Source: Uranotaenia lowii
Taxonomy: Eukaryota; Arthropoda; Insecta; Diptera; Culicidae
DNA: 64,000 bases
Direction of reading: 5' to 3'
Assembly (NCBI RefSeq): GCF_029784155.1
Contig: NC_073691.1
Location: forward strand, 27,509,976 to 27,573,975
The notes under the pieces are model-generated. The model had not been told where the DNA came from, made no database searches, and saw only the letters and a list, made by a program, of their open reading frames with translations. Positions 46,301 through 58,620 of the stretch are shown here, one piece after another; the first letter of the stretch is position 1; each line of letters opens with the position of its first letter. Both the position numbers and the translations under genes were made by a program.

Positions 46301-49041
46301 GAAGTAAATCAACTTTTGGGAAATTTTTAAATTTTTTCAACGTTTCAATTTTGATATAATGGTATATCAATTTGTCTAAATTAAAATACAATTTTGTGTC
46401 AATTTTGACTAAATTTTTACTAAATGTTGAATTAATTCTGCTGACTCGATTTGGATTTTATTGTTAACTAATTTTTTTTTGTCATGTCAGTTGTTATCAA
46501 TTTAGTTTTTTCTTTCAAATGTGGAAATAATGGTTTTGAAAAGATGCAATAAAATTGCAATTCTTTCATTCAATTATACAATGTTTAATCAATCTATTGA
46601 ACACAATTACCTTTTCTGTTTATTGGGGTGTCTTACTATATCATCGTAATAAACACACAATATTGATTGACTGTCCTGTTCGTCATTCATAAAACAGCTC
46701 ATGTCATCAATCAGCAAAAAATCCGTTACCCACATACTTGAAAGAACTCTATTGGGACAACGAAGTGTTCTCCATCATCTCAAAACGTTCTTCCCCTTGG
46801 TTGGCAACCGAATAAGAAAGTAGAAAATCGAATGGAAACCTAGTTGGTGGTGTTGCCTTAAGAGCAAAAGTAAATTTCACAACCCAACCAACCAGACGTC
46901 CTCCCACTGCAATAGAAAATAGAGGAACTGCGAAAGACGGTTGCGCTACAGATTCTCACGCGCTCCTGCCAAGATTTGAACACCCGTCGTCGTCTGTTCG
47001 AGAACGAGACGCAAAAACTTTCCCACCATCTCAGAGGGAAACCTCTTTCCAATAGACAAGAAAGAGGCACCGATTGCGAGCAAATTCATCTCAATCACAC
47101 ACTATGTTGCTACTGGATGCTGGCTGGCGTCCATGGAGGTACTTTATCCGGGCTAATCTCGATGAAAGACGGCCCCTAGCTAGTTTTACTTGAACTACAT
47201 CTTCCGGGCAATTCAAGGATGGAAAAGGGTAAAGATGAACGAACACTATTGCGGGTACGCGCCAGAGATTTGTACATTGTAAGTTACGTTGGTACCGTAT
47301 GAGTAAATAGCCTCTTGGCGCAGCAATGAGTTTTCGTTCCTCCTTCTGGGAAAGTAAAAAAATACGGGGCCGACCCACTGAGATGTAGATCTGCAGCCAG
47401 CCCATGGGGATCTTCTCGGAGGAACATGGTTCAGCAATGTGCATCGGACATCGAAGGCTTCTGGATGCAATAGGCCATCAGGCTATCGAGCAAAAGATGG
47501 ATTCTTACAAAAAAAAACACGCGGAATTTGTTCGCTACTGTTTGGCTACGTCTTGTATCATCAATTGGATGCAAGTCATCTAATTGAAAACATCACCCGC
47601 ACCACGACGCCCCTCTGCTTTACTTACTGTTTATTTTTCTTCCTTCAATCTGGACCCTTGTTAAACCCTTAAATCTGAAAAAGGTGAGATTTACGGAACC
47701 GTATGAATAAAAAAGAGCTTTATTTGTTCGCAGCCAGTGAAATGAATCCATCCCTAGAACTGCATATCTCACAATTGATAAGACTAACCTTAAAAATGTC
47801 AAGTTTGAGACTTCGATATTCAAAAAACAGCTGTTAAGACTTAGGATAAAGTTTAAGAAAATCTTCAAAATTGAGTAAATTCAGCCCCAGTAGAACCCGT
47901 ATTTTACTATCTTCCCACCCTAAATTAGGACCTATTATGTTTAAATTGCTAGTCAAAACCAACAAAATAATTTTAAAAAAGGCAATCTTTAAAAATTATA
48001 CCTCCAGGGAAGTCCTCGATAAAATACAATTTTTGGTTCAAAAGCTGAATGTATGTAAAGCCAGGATTTGAGTCGTGAATCTCGTACCTTTTTTGTTTTT
48101 ATTTTTTAAAGATTATACTCAAATCTTGTAAAGTGCCTATTTTCCTTTATATGTTGATATGAGACGATATTAATATTAAAAACAGCAATACTCTTCTTTT
48201 TTTTGAATATTAAATTTTGTCTCTTTGGTCATGGAATGGAATAAAAAAAATTAAGAATGGTTTGTGACAAGATTTTTATTCAATGTTTCAAGCAGCATTT
48301 CATTGAAAACCTATTTTTGATGATAGGTACATTTTTCTACCGTATAAGTAAAACTTAAATATGAAAAAACTGTCCTTTGTTCATTCATCATCAATCAAAT
48401 AACCTCAAAAAATATTCTTGATCCATTTACTTATTAAGATCATTGCTGGCCAACATTTTCAACAGGCAGGCCAAATTATTGAAATAAGATTTGCTAGAAT
48501 AAAACTTTCGTTAATATTCAAACAAAGCTAAAAATAACAGATTCTTCAGGACTTCATAAAAATTTAGAAAAAAAATTATACGCCTGGGTTACCTTAACAC
48601 ATAGCGAACAAAATACGGGATATCTCGCCTTTTGGCTTGATGCTTGTGCACTTCACTGAGAAGCATTACTCAAATGTGATACATTTTATAAAGAAACTAC
48701 CTTCTTCAAGCTTGTAAATAACACTTTCGATAACTCAAAGATACTAAATTTGAAGAATTCGGTTCAGTGGTTTCTGAAATAGGGTTTCAGAATGGGGGTA
48801 GGCTTAATAGCGGCACGTTATCCAAACATACGGAAATGTTTACAGATTCTCTATGTACAAAAAATTAATTAAAATTTTTGCTTAATTTTTTTTTTTTTTT
48901 TTGAAAAATTGTGTACGAGCTCACAGAAAAAAAAAACATTTAATTTAAAACGCAAAATGAACATAAAACCGATGGAGGATATTTCGTAATTCATAATCTT
49001 TTAAACTTCCTAACTAAATTATACGATTTTTTTACAGCCAA
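46301..49041. other. unique stretch, partly GC-richer, no gene supported
   Basis: 46320-46520 is T-rich and resembles decayed 9-bp repeat. 46750-47530 is GC-richer with overlapping frames (67-117 codons) on both strands and no recognisable domain. The rest is A/T-rich. Confidence 0.4.
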
Positions 49042-49553
49042 TAGGGGAGATGAGGGCATAACGAGCACCCGAGGCATAATGAGAACTACGCTTTTCTACG
49101 AAAGTGCGTATTTTCTTAAATAAATTTTCATGAGGATTTGTTTCGTACTTCCTATAGTATTAATTTTTCACAAAAAAAGGAATCTCCTTATCATCTTTAC
49201 AGAGATATTTAAAAAAAACTAGCTTGGTTCTCAAGTTACGAAAATATTATAATTTTTGAGCACCACGAAATAAGCTCTTACGATCTTAAAATAACCTTGA
49301 TCTATAATGTACGCACTGCAACATGATGTACACATTGTTTCTCAATTTTTACTATCATAAAATTTTTGATTTTTCACTTTTATCAATTTTAAAACACGTT
49401 TTTACTTAAATTTGTTGACTAGGGGCATATAGAGCACCATATTATCGAGGCATAATGAGCATTTTCTGCCGTAGAATCTAGCAGCGAATAGAAATTGATT
49501 TATAGCGCCACACCTTGACTAGTTTTCATCCGACAATTTAGCCTATTGGTAAG

Positions 49554-49919
49554 TGTCGTAACCGACCCATTTGTAGCCTCTTAACATCCGGACTCACTCC
49601 TAACTCGGAACATTTCGGACGATAATCCGTCAACTTCCGTTCTCCATTTTATCTTTTTCAAAACTGATCTCTCTAACCAAATTTTCCTAGTTTGTACCTG
49701 TCGCATTTCAGCATGTTCTCTCTTACCTCTCTCTCTCTATTTCCTTCATTCTTACTGTCCAAGCTGACAACCACATTTCTCTTCTCTCTCATAATGTGAT
49801 AATTTGGAGTTGGATTCTCATTTTTTTTTTCTGTTTAACTGATACAAATCATCACATATTTTGCTCTACAATTCTATATTTGTTTTATATATCATAATCC
49901 ATTACCTATATTCACTACA
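49554..49919 (-). repeat. 3' LTR (relative to the element)
   Basis: 366 bp, apparently identical to the 5' LTR at 56067-56432. It is bounded by GTAAG on its outer side and by the purine-rich tract on its inner side. Confidence 0.95.
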
Positions 49920-49946
49920 TTCACCTCCGCCTCTACTCCTTATTAC
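49920..49946 (-). promoter_or_regulatory. polypurine tract
   Basis: Immediately before the 3' LTR the minus strand reads AAGGAGTAGAGGCGGAGGTG followed by AA, purine-rich with few pyrimidines. This is the expected place for plus-strand priming. Confidence 0.6.
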
Positions 49947-52789
49947 AACCAACATTTTTTTTAATAAACATTTACCTATTACTTAAAAAAATATTTGATA
50001 CATTATTTGATGCAGCAGTGTGAAAATCTTCTTATGTTACTTTTTTTAGATACACCTTACTATAAAACCGAATTTCAGTCTGAACCATGCTCGATCGATC
50101 TAAATGCCATAGATTGATGTCGTGTTGGGGTGACAAAGCATCCTTAGTTAACCACATTAAATCTGAACAAAATTTCTTAATTCATTTTTCATCGAGTTTT
50201 TTTTTATAACATAAAACATATATGCGTAAAACATGCTTGAAATCTACTTTTTTTCCAAGCTCCCGACCTTCTTCCATACTAACACTTTATGTTTTTCTTA
50301 CATTTATACCTAAATAAAATAATGTCATTTCATTCCTTTCCTTTTTTTATTTGATATTTACTCAATACAAAAATCAGACCCAGTGCAATTTACAACTTGC
50401 GATCCTAGTCGTTCCTATTAAACTAATTATTAATGATAATCTTAATTCATAATTTTCATTTTTTTTTATATACTTAATTTTTCAAAGCTAATTATCATAT
50501 TTAATTTCTGGTTTAATTGTTTACTGAACAGTGCTAGTATTGTCCGGAAAATCATAAACGTGTGAATTTTTCAATTTCGTTGTGTGTATTGTAACGTGCG
50601 TAACGCTTGTAACGTATTTACCTCTGTAAAATGTATCCGTCAGTTTCGTTCAACCTCGATTCGTTCCGCGTTCGCGTTAGTAAATCAATTCGAACTTCTG
50701 AAAGACCGGAACGCTCAACCCCTAAGGTATTATCGCTAGTTGATACCTTCAAGGAGCAGAAAGGTTCAGCCCTTTAAAATGGGATACATATCTTACTGCT
50801 ACCTCTTCCACGGATTGCTGTTCCCCAACTTAATGGAATCGTACACTACATAGAATTTTTTCGAAAGGCGTAAAATGCACCAGTATGCAACAAAACCATT
50901 TCACCTTACTATGCGCAAGATTCGAGTGCCTGTGCGTTTCCGGACTTATTTCTGTTTGTGAATCAGCGATGTGACTAAACCTCTGAAATTTCTTGTCTCC
51001 GCATGAAATTCTGCTGCTACAGTCGCTATGTCTGACTAGTCGACCCTCGGTTCCACAGTATTTCGGAAAAAAAGTTGACATTCTTTTCCCGTTGATTCAA
51101 TTAATCTCAACAATAATCCATATAAGTAACTTAGAGTTACGTTAATGACATACCTATAATTTCCCACCACTTATGCTTTAATTCCATGTATTCGAAAAGC
51201 TATAAATTCTGAAAGTTTGCTCTATTAAACTGACTGGTTGTGTATTTAGCGTCTCATTACTGGCCTTATGTTATAAAACTAATCCATTTCAGCTATACTG
51301 TAACTGAAATCAAGAAGCTTCACTGTCCTAGGCTTGCTACTATTAAATTTTCCGAACCTAACCGTGCAAAAACCATCGTTCAACAAAAGCAGTAAGAGGC
51401 TCAGATTTTGCGGATCTCATCCAATAACATTCCGGATTACACAAGAAAACCAGGACCTTATTCTCTCCATGAATATTTAGATTGATTTGTAATTTTCAGA
51501 CTTGGACTGACACTTTATGCTACAACTTTTGTCTCAGTATTTAAGACTGAAATACTGTATGTATACTAGCTTTTCAGATTCAGATCACTTACAAAAACTG
51601 CACATGTGGTTTTCATTATTAAACATCGTTTGCTGTAAAATATTCAAATCCTGTTTCGAACTCTTATCAGGCTGTAAGGATAAAATCTTGATTGAAGTTT
51701 CCAACTGGGATGACACTTTTCATCTTTTTTTCTGACTTGGGCTTAGGAATAATTATCATGTCCTTAACACTATATGTACTACAATTTGAAATAGGCTTCA
51801 AAGCATAAAATTCAACAGTTCAAAGCTGTATTCGGGCTACGTTTTGATCCCAAGCTTGAATTAATTACCATCAAGTTGTTCATAAAAGCATTTTTTTTTA
51901 TTTATTTTAGACACAACATTTGAATCTAAACAATTCAATTCCATACTGGTCAAGAATTTAATTTATGTAATTAAGCTGATGCCATAAACCTTATAGGTGA
52001 ATACACAAAACATGTTTGAACACTACAGCTCTTTCGTCTTTGTCAATTCACCTAAACTAACGGCGGTTTTTCATTAGCTTCGATTCTAACTTTTGATCTA
52101 GTCTCCAATTTCAAAAGATTCAGATAACATAAGGAACCGATCATTTTCCAATTTATAGTTTCAATTAGTGTCTAAATCCAGATATCTCAAAAAAATGTTC
52201 AGATTTTATACCTTTGTAGACGCAGATTGGATGCCGATCCTAGATTCAAAACTATAGACTAGACTATAGACTATTATAGAGTCAAACTAAAAAAATCAAA
52301 TTATTTTTTTTTATGTTTAATTAGAAAAATATAAATTTCTTTCTAAGAAAATGCATTGACGATGCAAAGTATATAACTTATCATGGCTGTATCTATGATA
52401 TCTAATATTCAAATTTCGTGTTTTATTTTTTTTGACAAACTATTTTATGTTCTACCAGTTTTCACAAATTATTCCAAAAGTCCGAATTGTTGATCTTAAA
52501 TTATTTAGGTTAATCAACAGATTTCAAATTCAACTTTATGTGTAAAGGTGCATATTGAAATTTTTAACTCAGTTCTCTTCCTTCCTATTGTATAACAATA
52601 TGGTGTCAGTGACAACTTAAAAAAATGTGTTTTGCGTTTCTCGTTATCTAATTCGTAATCTTGAGAATTTCCTGATGGGGTCTTAGTTAATTTCTTTTTT
52701 TAAATTTTACTTCGCATTAAATTAATCTACATGATAATGTATTAGATTTTTTTTTGTTTTGGCTTCTTATCTCAATAGAATTTCGCCTC

Positions 52790-54880
52790 TTTACTTCCTG
52801 ATATTATGCAAATTTACTTTCAACAACCTTCCATCCTCCTTCTTAAAACGTTATCAGTGACCGACACCTTATAAATTCCTTTAAAAATGTGTTCCAGTGT
52901 TATGATCACTCAACCGATTGTCATAATCTAATTCTTCATCCTAAGGGATTGCTTTCACTACTTAGTCAAATACGTTTGTTCCTAGTTCGCTTTTTTGCAA
53001 TGTATCTTTGTTTCGCCTATACCTGATTCGCATAGCTTTAGATGACTTTAACATAAACCTCTATGATACTGAATCATTAGATTTTCGGGGCTTCTTTTCC
53101 CAACAAAAACTTTTTCACTGATCATTCTACTTCCAGATATTTTAAATAATTACCTTTAAAATCTTTTCAGCCTCAATAGAACAATATGCTAAAACTTAAT
53201 TGTATCTCTAATGTTAAATCGTCGGAGGGATAATTTTTTACCCAGAGTTGATAATGTTCACAAGAAGTTTTCCTCTCATGGCATCATAAATTTAATGTGG
53301 ATTTCAAATTCACATTCCAGTGTGAAAATTATCAATATTTAAACTTTGAATCAGTTTAATTCTTTCATATATTAAATAGATTCAGTGTCGACTCATATTT
53401 ATAATTGTGTTTTAGTTTAGTATTTCGTTATGCGTTCATCATAATCTTATTTACCATTCTGAGATTCCTCAGAGAAACTTAGTAGTCTTTTTAGTTTACA
53501 TGTTTAAGTAGATATGATTGAGTATGATGAGGTTTTCGGACTCCCTATTTCTATAGAACTTCTACCTCTTAGTATTTCACTTTTTAACATTTATAAAAGG
53601 TTACTTTAAACATCCTTTCATCCTCACGGGGAGAATAATAAGTTTCCACTTTTTTATGTTATTTTAAATGCTATAATCGAAGGAAATCGTTGTTTCTCAG
53701 AGTGAGTTGTTAATCCTCACAAGGAAGTTGACTTCTCAGAGCCTTCTAAACTTTATATGAAATTCAAACTCACATTTCAGCGTGAAGACTATACATATTT
53801 CAATTTTGTATAAATTTCTTCCTTTGTATATAAAAATGGTATCAATGACAGGCAACTTATAAATTCGTTTAAAAATATGTTCCAGTTCTGTGTTCACTTA
53901 AACGATTATCATAATCTTATTTCTCATACAAAGGGTTTGCTTAAACGACTTAGTCAAATACTTTTTGTTTCTAGTTTGCTTATTTTGACCTGGGATTAAT
54001 AAACCTATGATATTCTCTTATGCCAAATCATTTCAGGGAATGAACCTCAGGGCAGATCCTCACAGGAATTTCTTCGTAGAAATTGTTCTCACCGGAAATG
54101 TGTTTACAGAGAATGTCCACAGACCTTCACATGGAAAGTTTTTTTTTTTTAATGTCTTTATTATAGAGATTTTCAGCTTTCAGCTGGTTCATCTCTTACA
54201 TGGAAAGTTCTCATAAGGAACGTCCTCTCAGATAGTTCCTCACAGAAATTGTCCTTTCAGGGAATGTTCTCAGAAAAGATTCTCTCAAGAAAGGTCTTTA
54301 TAGGAAATGTCGGGTAGTTCCTCATAGGAGAAATTCTAACAAGTAATGTCCTTTCAGGCTGATCATCTCAGGGGATGTGTTCATGAAGAAAATTCTTCTA
54401 TTGCAGATCCTCTCAGTGGATGTCCTCACAGAGGATGTCCCCTCAGGGCAGATTGCTCAGGGAATATTTTACTATCTGACATTAAGTGTTTCTTTAAACA
54501 TCAATTCTTCAACCTTTCATCATCACGGGGAGAATAATAAGTTTCTTATTTTATTTCAAATGTTATCATCGAAGGAACTCGTTTCTCAGAGTGAATTGTT
54601 AATCCTCACAAGGAAGTTGACTTCTCAGAGCCTTTTAAATTATATATGAAATTTAAACTCACATTTCAGAGTGAAGTATATATATTTCAATTTTGTATAA
54701 ATTTCATTCTTTTGAATATAAAAATGGTATCAATGACAGGCAACTTATAAATACGTTTAAAAATGTGTTCCAGTTTTGTGTTCATTTGAACAATTGTCAT
54801 AATCTAATTCCTCATCCAAGAGATTGCTTACACGACTAAGTCAAATACTTTGTTTGGCATGAGATAAATATACTTATGAT
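52790..54880 (-). repeat. three diverged modules of about 0.9-1.0 kb inside the LARD
   Basis: A module containing CTTATAAATTCGTTTAAAAA, TGTTCCAGTTYTGTGTTCA, TCATAATCTAATTCYTCAT and ACTTAGTCAAATAC occurs near 52865-52990, 53845-53970 and 54740-54860. The last two also share the upstream segment from CACGGGGAGAATAATAAGTT through CACAAGGAAGTTGACTTCTC and CAATGACAGGCAACTTATAA. The interior therefore grew by duplication. Confidence 0.85.
54030..54480 (-). repeat. degenerate short repeats (CCTCACAGGRAATGT type) inside the LARD
   Basis: Words such as TCCTCACAGGAATTTC, CTCACCGGAAATGTG, CCTCACAGAAATTGTCC, TTTCAGGGAATG and CCTCACAGAGGATGTCC recur every 20-30 bases. They look like ancestral copies of the motif amplified in the 37-bp array. 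Confidence 0.7.
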
Positions 54881-55227
54881 ATTCTGTACCAAGGGTTTCT
54901 CGTGGTTTCTTATCTCAATCTCTCCCCTTCAGCATTTTACTTACTGCCAGGTACTTTAAAGTACTGAGAATAACATTAACGACCCTTTCATCCTTACAAG
55001 GGAAATAGTGAATTTTAAACTTTTATTATTTTATTCAATTGAAATTAATTTTACTTTAAGTGTTCAGGGTGATTAATTATCTCACGGAACTTCTCCGAGC
55101 TTTAAACATTTTAACCTCAATGGGATTTTGGCCAGTTTCTCACTAGATAAACTACGAGATCCTATCTATATCCTCACAGGGACTTAAAATACTACAAGAT
55201 TATTTTTTTTTATACATCCTAACAGAT

Positions 55228-55640
55228 TATGTTAAGCTTCTCGGAGCTTCATCCTCACAGGGATCATACTGAGCTTCTCGGAGCTTCATCCTCACAGGGA
55301 TCATACTGAGCTTCTCGGAGCTTCATCCTCACAGGGATCATACTGAGCTTCTCGGAGCTTCATCCTCACAGGGATCATATTGAGCTTCTCAGAGCTTCAT
55401 CCTCACAGGGATCATACTGAGCTTCTCGGAGCTTCATCCTCACAGGGATCATATTGAGCTTCTCGGAGCTTCATCCTCACAGGGATCATACTGAGCTTCT
55501 CGGAGCTTCATCCTCACAGGGATCATATTGAGCTTCTCAGAGCTTCATCCTCACAGGGATCATACTGAGCTTCTCGGAGCTTTATCCTCACAAGGATCAT
55601 ATTGAGCTTCTCGGAGCTTATCGTCCTCACAGGGACATAA
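55228..55640 (-). repeat. 37-bp tandem repeat inside the LARD, about 10-11 copies
   Basis: Plus-strand unit: GAGCTTCTCGGAGCTTCATC then CTCACAGGGATCATACT, spaced exactly 37 bp from about 55234 to 55620. Variants ATACT/ATATT and CTCGGAG/CTCAGAG alternate in a pattern that suggests duplication of two to four units at a time. Confidence 0.95.
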
Positions 55641-56046
55641 AGTTAAATTATTTTCTCAACAATGTTTCATCCACACAACCATTTTTATTGGTTTCTCGAA
55701 GCTATTTTTCTTCACGGGGACTAATATTCTGTTCCAAAACATAAGCCTCACAAGGATTTTGGTCAACTTAAAGAACTTTCTTTTTGCATACACAAAGTTC
55801 ACTTCAAAAGCCTCATTCCATGCAAACCAAAATCATCGATAATTGCATAAATGTCTCGAAAACCAATAAAATAGTTTAACAAGATTTCATCCGGTCTTGG
55901 AGCCATCTTGGAATGCTCTTCAAGCTATCCTTTCACTTACAGGGGCTCTTTCGCAGTAACGTCCATTTTGTTTCAGAACACGCATTTCTCAAGCAAAACT
56001 GTTTCAGTTTTCAGCTAAATTATTTCAATAAAATATTTACCGCTTA

Positions 56047-56064
56047 TCACCTACCACTGCGCCA
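56047..56064 (-). promoter_or_regulatory. primer binding site, tRNA-Ser-like
   Basis: Two bases after the LTR end, the minus strand reads TGGCGCAGTGGTAGGTGA. TGGCGCAGT is complementary to the ACTGCGCCA 3' end expected of a serine tRNA, as I recall for 17.6/297-group Ty3/gypsy elements. The match beyond nine bases is imperfect. Confidence 0.65.
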
Positions 56065-56066
56065 AT

Positions 56067-56432
56067 TGTCGTAACCGACCCATTTGTAGCCTCTTAACAT
56101 CCGGACTCACTCCTAACTCGGAACATTTCGGACGATAATCCGTCAACTTCCGTTCTCCATTTTATCTTTTTCAAAACTGATCTCTCTAACCAAATTTTCC
56201 TAGTTTGTACCTGTCGCATTTCAGCATGTTCTCTCTTACCTCTCTCTCTCTATTTCCTTCATTCTTACTGTCCAAGCTGACAACCACATTTCTCTTCTCT
56301 CTCATAATGTGATAATTTGGAGTTGGATTCTCATTTTTTTTTTCTGTTTAACTGATACAAATCATCACATATTTTGCTCTACAATTCTATATTTGTTTTA
56401 TATATCATAATCCATTACCTATATTCACTACA
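56067..56432 (-). repeat. 5' LTR (relative to the element)
   Basis: On the minus strand it runs TGTAGTGAATATAGG ... GGTTACGACA. Two arthropod-initiator matches ATCAGTT lie at 56350-56356 and 56175-56181 (minus), and a TATATAAAAC lies near 56400. A good splice donor, GAGAG|GTAAGAG, is at 56238-56239. No convincing AATAAA was found downstream of the first initiator. Confidence 0.95.
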
Positions 56433-56973
56433 GTAAGGTGTCGGAGAGGTAATCAAAAGACTAGAGTTAGATTTCTGTTCGAGGTGATTTTTTTCCATTC
56501 ACAATTCATGATCGATTTTTTTATTGTTACATTATACGGCTAGTAGCATCATCCTCCGAACAAAGCACTTAATGTATGAGCGTGCGTGAATTGTTTGTAT
56601 TCTACAAACAGACCTAGATTATTTTGTTATTGCTTTGTTTGATGAATCTACGACTCACCTGACTTCATCCAATTAAATTAGCTGCTAGATTCCCCGGCAA
56701 AAACGCACATCTTGCTCTGATTAATGGTGCTCATACTGCCTCAGGGGGGGTTCTCATTATGCCTCCACAGTGGCTGGTTTTCAGCTTTTGGCAAAATTTT
56801 TTAAAATGCATTTTTTAACGTTTTCATCTAGTTTTTCACGTTTCAGCCCGTTAGGGAATAGGCTTTTCAAGAGTCTGAACACGAAACAATAATGTAACCT
56901 CCATATTATAGCTATGTTCTATGGTTAAATAACCGTTTTCCTTAAGGTGGCCATCATGCCCCCATCTCCCCTA

Positions 56974-58618
56974 AATCCCTTAAATATTTGAAAGCGATTC
57001 ATTCAGTCCTGATTTAGCACAACAAGCTTTCATTTGAAATGGGAAATCAAAATATTTCATTCGAAAATGAGCGGATATGTAACGAAAGTCCAAAAATATT
57101 TAACTTTAAGCGATAATTGTTGATTTTTATCAGAACTAAATTAAATTTCAATAAACCATGGTCCAAATTGGAACTCCAAGAAAAATATTTTGTGTTGTAT
57201 ATAAACAAAATTTCAAAATATTTTGGTTTTGGCTGCCTTTCCAAAGGTGATAAACCATAGGATAGAAAAAACTTCAAAAAATTTATTGCGATTGTTGGTC
57301 AAAAATATACAAAATGCTTACATGCTAAACTTTAGTTGTTTAGCTACTTTTAATAAGATTCATAATTTTTATTATCAAATTGATCAAATTTTTCCACAAA
57401 AAAAACATAGCTTCTACTTATACTAGCGAAAACTGAAGATTAAGAACAGAAAAAAAATAGTCAAAAGATATTCAATTCTGAGCCTATCTGAGTTTTCTGG
57501 ATGAACTAGTTTGCAAAAAAAAATTTGTTTATACAAATTTGGGAACAAATTAAACTTGATGCCCTAATTCAAGAATCAAGAATTGATTCTCAACATTTAT
57601 ATGAGTTTACTATATAGTACCAAATCACAATAATGTAAAATTTTGTGAAAATCTTTTTTAAATTTTCTCATATTTCAAAATTCAATTTGATATGTATTTT
57701 GGGAAAACTATCTTTAAACAAGGTTTTTTCAACGATAAAACCCATTCCAAGTGTTCATGAAAAATTTTTTAAGAGCATTTTTTGAAGTAAATTGTGTTTT
57801 TAATATACGTTTGATATAAATAATATACGCCACACAAAAAGTAAAATCAGAGTTTTATGGGTTACATTTAAAATTAAACTTTTCCTCTTGCTGAAATGGT
57901 TATTGATACGTGAATGATTGAAGTCTAAGAAATGACATTTTCAACGGTGTGAATTATTTTTTTAAATAATAAAAATAAGAACTGAAGCAATTAAGGATGG
58001 ATACCTAGAACGGGTTTTATGATTGATTAATACTCATTGTACTTTTTTTGAAAATAAAACAAATAACTATGAAAATATTTGCTCAAATAAGTCGTCCTTC
58101 TGAATAAATTTACAGTACTAAACTGGTTCTTGTTGAAATCTGAAAGAATTTTGAATTTTTTAAAATTAAAAATCGGATAGATTTGTTGCAAAAAAGATAA
58201 TCTTATTTATTTATTTATTATTTCACCAAATAAAAAATAAAAAGAGATATTATGGATATCAAGTTGTCTTAATAATGCCATACTTTCAAATTTGTATGTA
58301 GGAAAATCAACCAAACTTTATCTGTAATTGTTGATTGACATGATTTACAAAAATACAAAGCAAGGTTTGCCGAAATTGAGCATTACATGGCTCTATGGAT
58401 GTTTTGTTGTAAATTTATGAACAAACTGACAAGGCAAGAGGAGGCCATGATTCGTTGTCAACGGACGCGTCTAATTTTCACGCCGTCGGGTTTTTTTTTC
58501 TCAATATTTTAGTGGTCAAATCGATTGAAAACTTGAACAAAATTTAAATATCGTACTTCCAAATGTGTTGATCGTTAAAAGTGATCGTCATAAACTTTTA
58601 GCATCGTTTTCCTTAGGC
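56974..58618. other. A/T-rich unique stretch, no gene supported
   Basis: Short frames only (at most 76 codons). No repeat or motif of note beyond a TTATT run near 58205. Confidence 0.55.
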
Positions 58619-58620
58619 TA

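Larger units (their letters stand above)
49554..56432 (-). mobile_element. LARD-like non-autonomous LTR retrotransposon with identical LTRs
   Basis: It is a complete 6879-bp element: two 366-bp direct LTRs (49554-49919 and 56067-56432), TG...CA ends, and target duplication GTAAG (49549-49553, 56433-56437). The direction is minus: the primer binding site abuts the right LTR and the purine tract abuts the left LTR. Reading the two LTRs side by side I found no difference, including an equal T10 run, so insertion is recent. The 6147-bp interior has no frame above about 90 codons and no gag, protease, RT or integrase motif. It is built of diverged repeats. Size and coding emptiness fit a large retrotransposon derivative (LARD), which must be mobilised by proteins of an autonomous, probably Ty3/gypsy, relative elsewhere. 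Confidence 0.9.
49044..56971. mobile_element. TA-flanked GGGGAGATGAGGGCATAA-ended transposon, interrupted by the LTR element
   Basis: The left end GGGGAGATGAGGGCATAACG and right end GGCCATCATGCCCCCATCTC-CCC are flanked by TA at 49042-49043 and 56972-56973. The words GAGGCATAATGAG and GGCATAATGAGCA recur inside the ends (49070, 49436, 56753 inverted). Without the LTR element and its 5-bp duplication it is about 1044 bp and has no transposase frame. The ends match the TA-flanked architecture of the elements at 3238 and 45058. Confidence 0.8.

Noticed and set aside
50830..51081. 83-codon minus-strand frame inside the LTR element as a gag or pol relic
   Set aside because: No zinc knuckle, protease, RT or integrase motif is visible; length is within chance for 6 kb of AT-rich DNA.
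56047..56064. TGGCGCAGTGGTAGG as an A box of a tRNA gene
   Set aside because: It resembles an A box, but it sits two bases from an LTR end in the correct orientation for a primer binding site, and no tRNA body follows.
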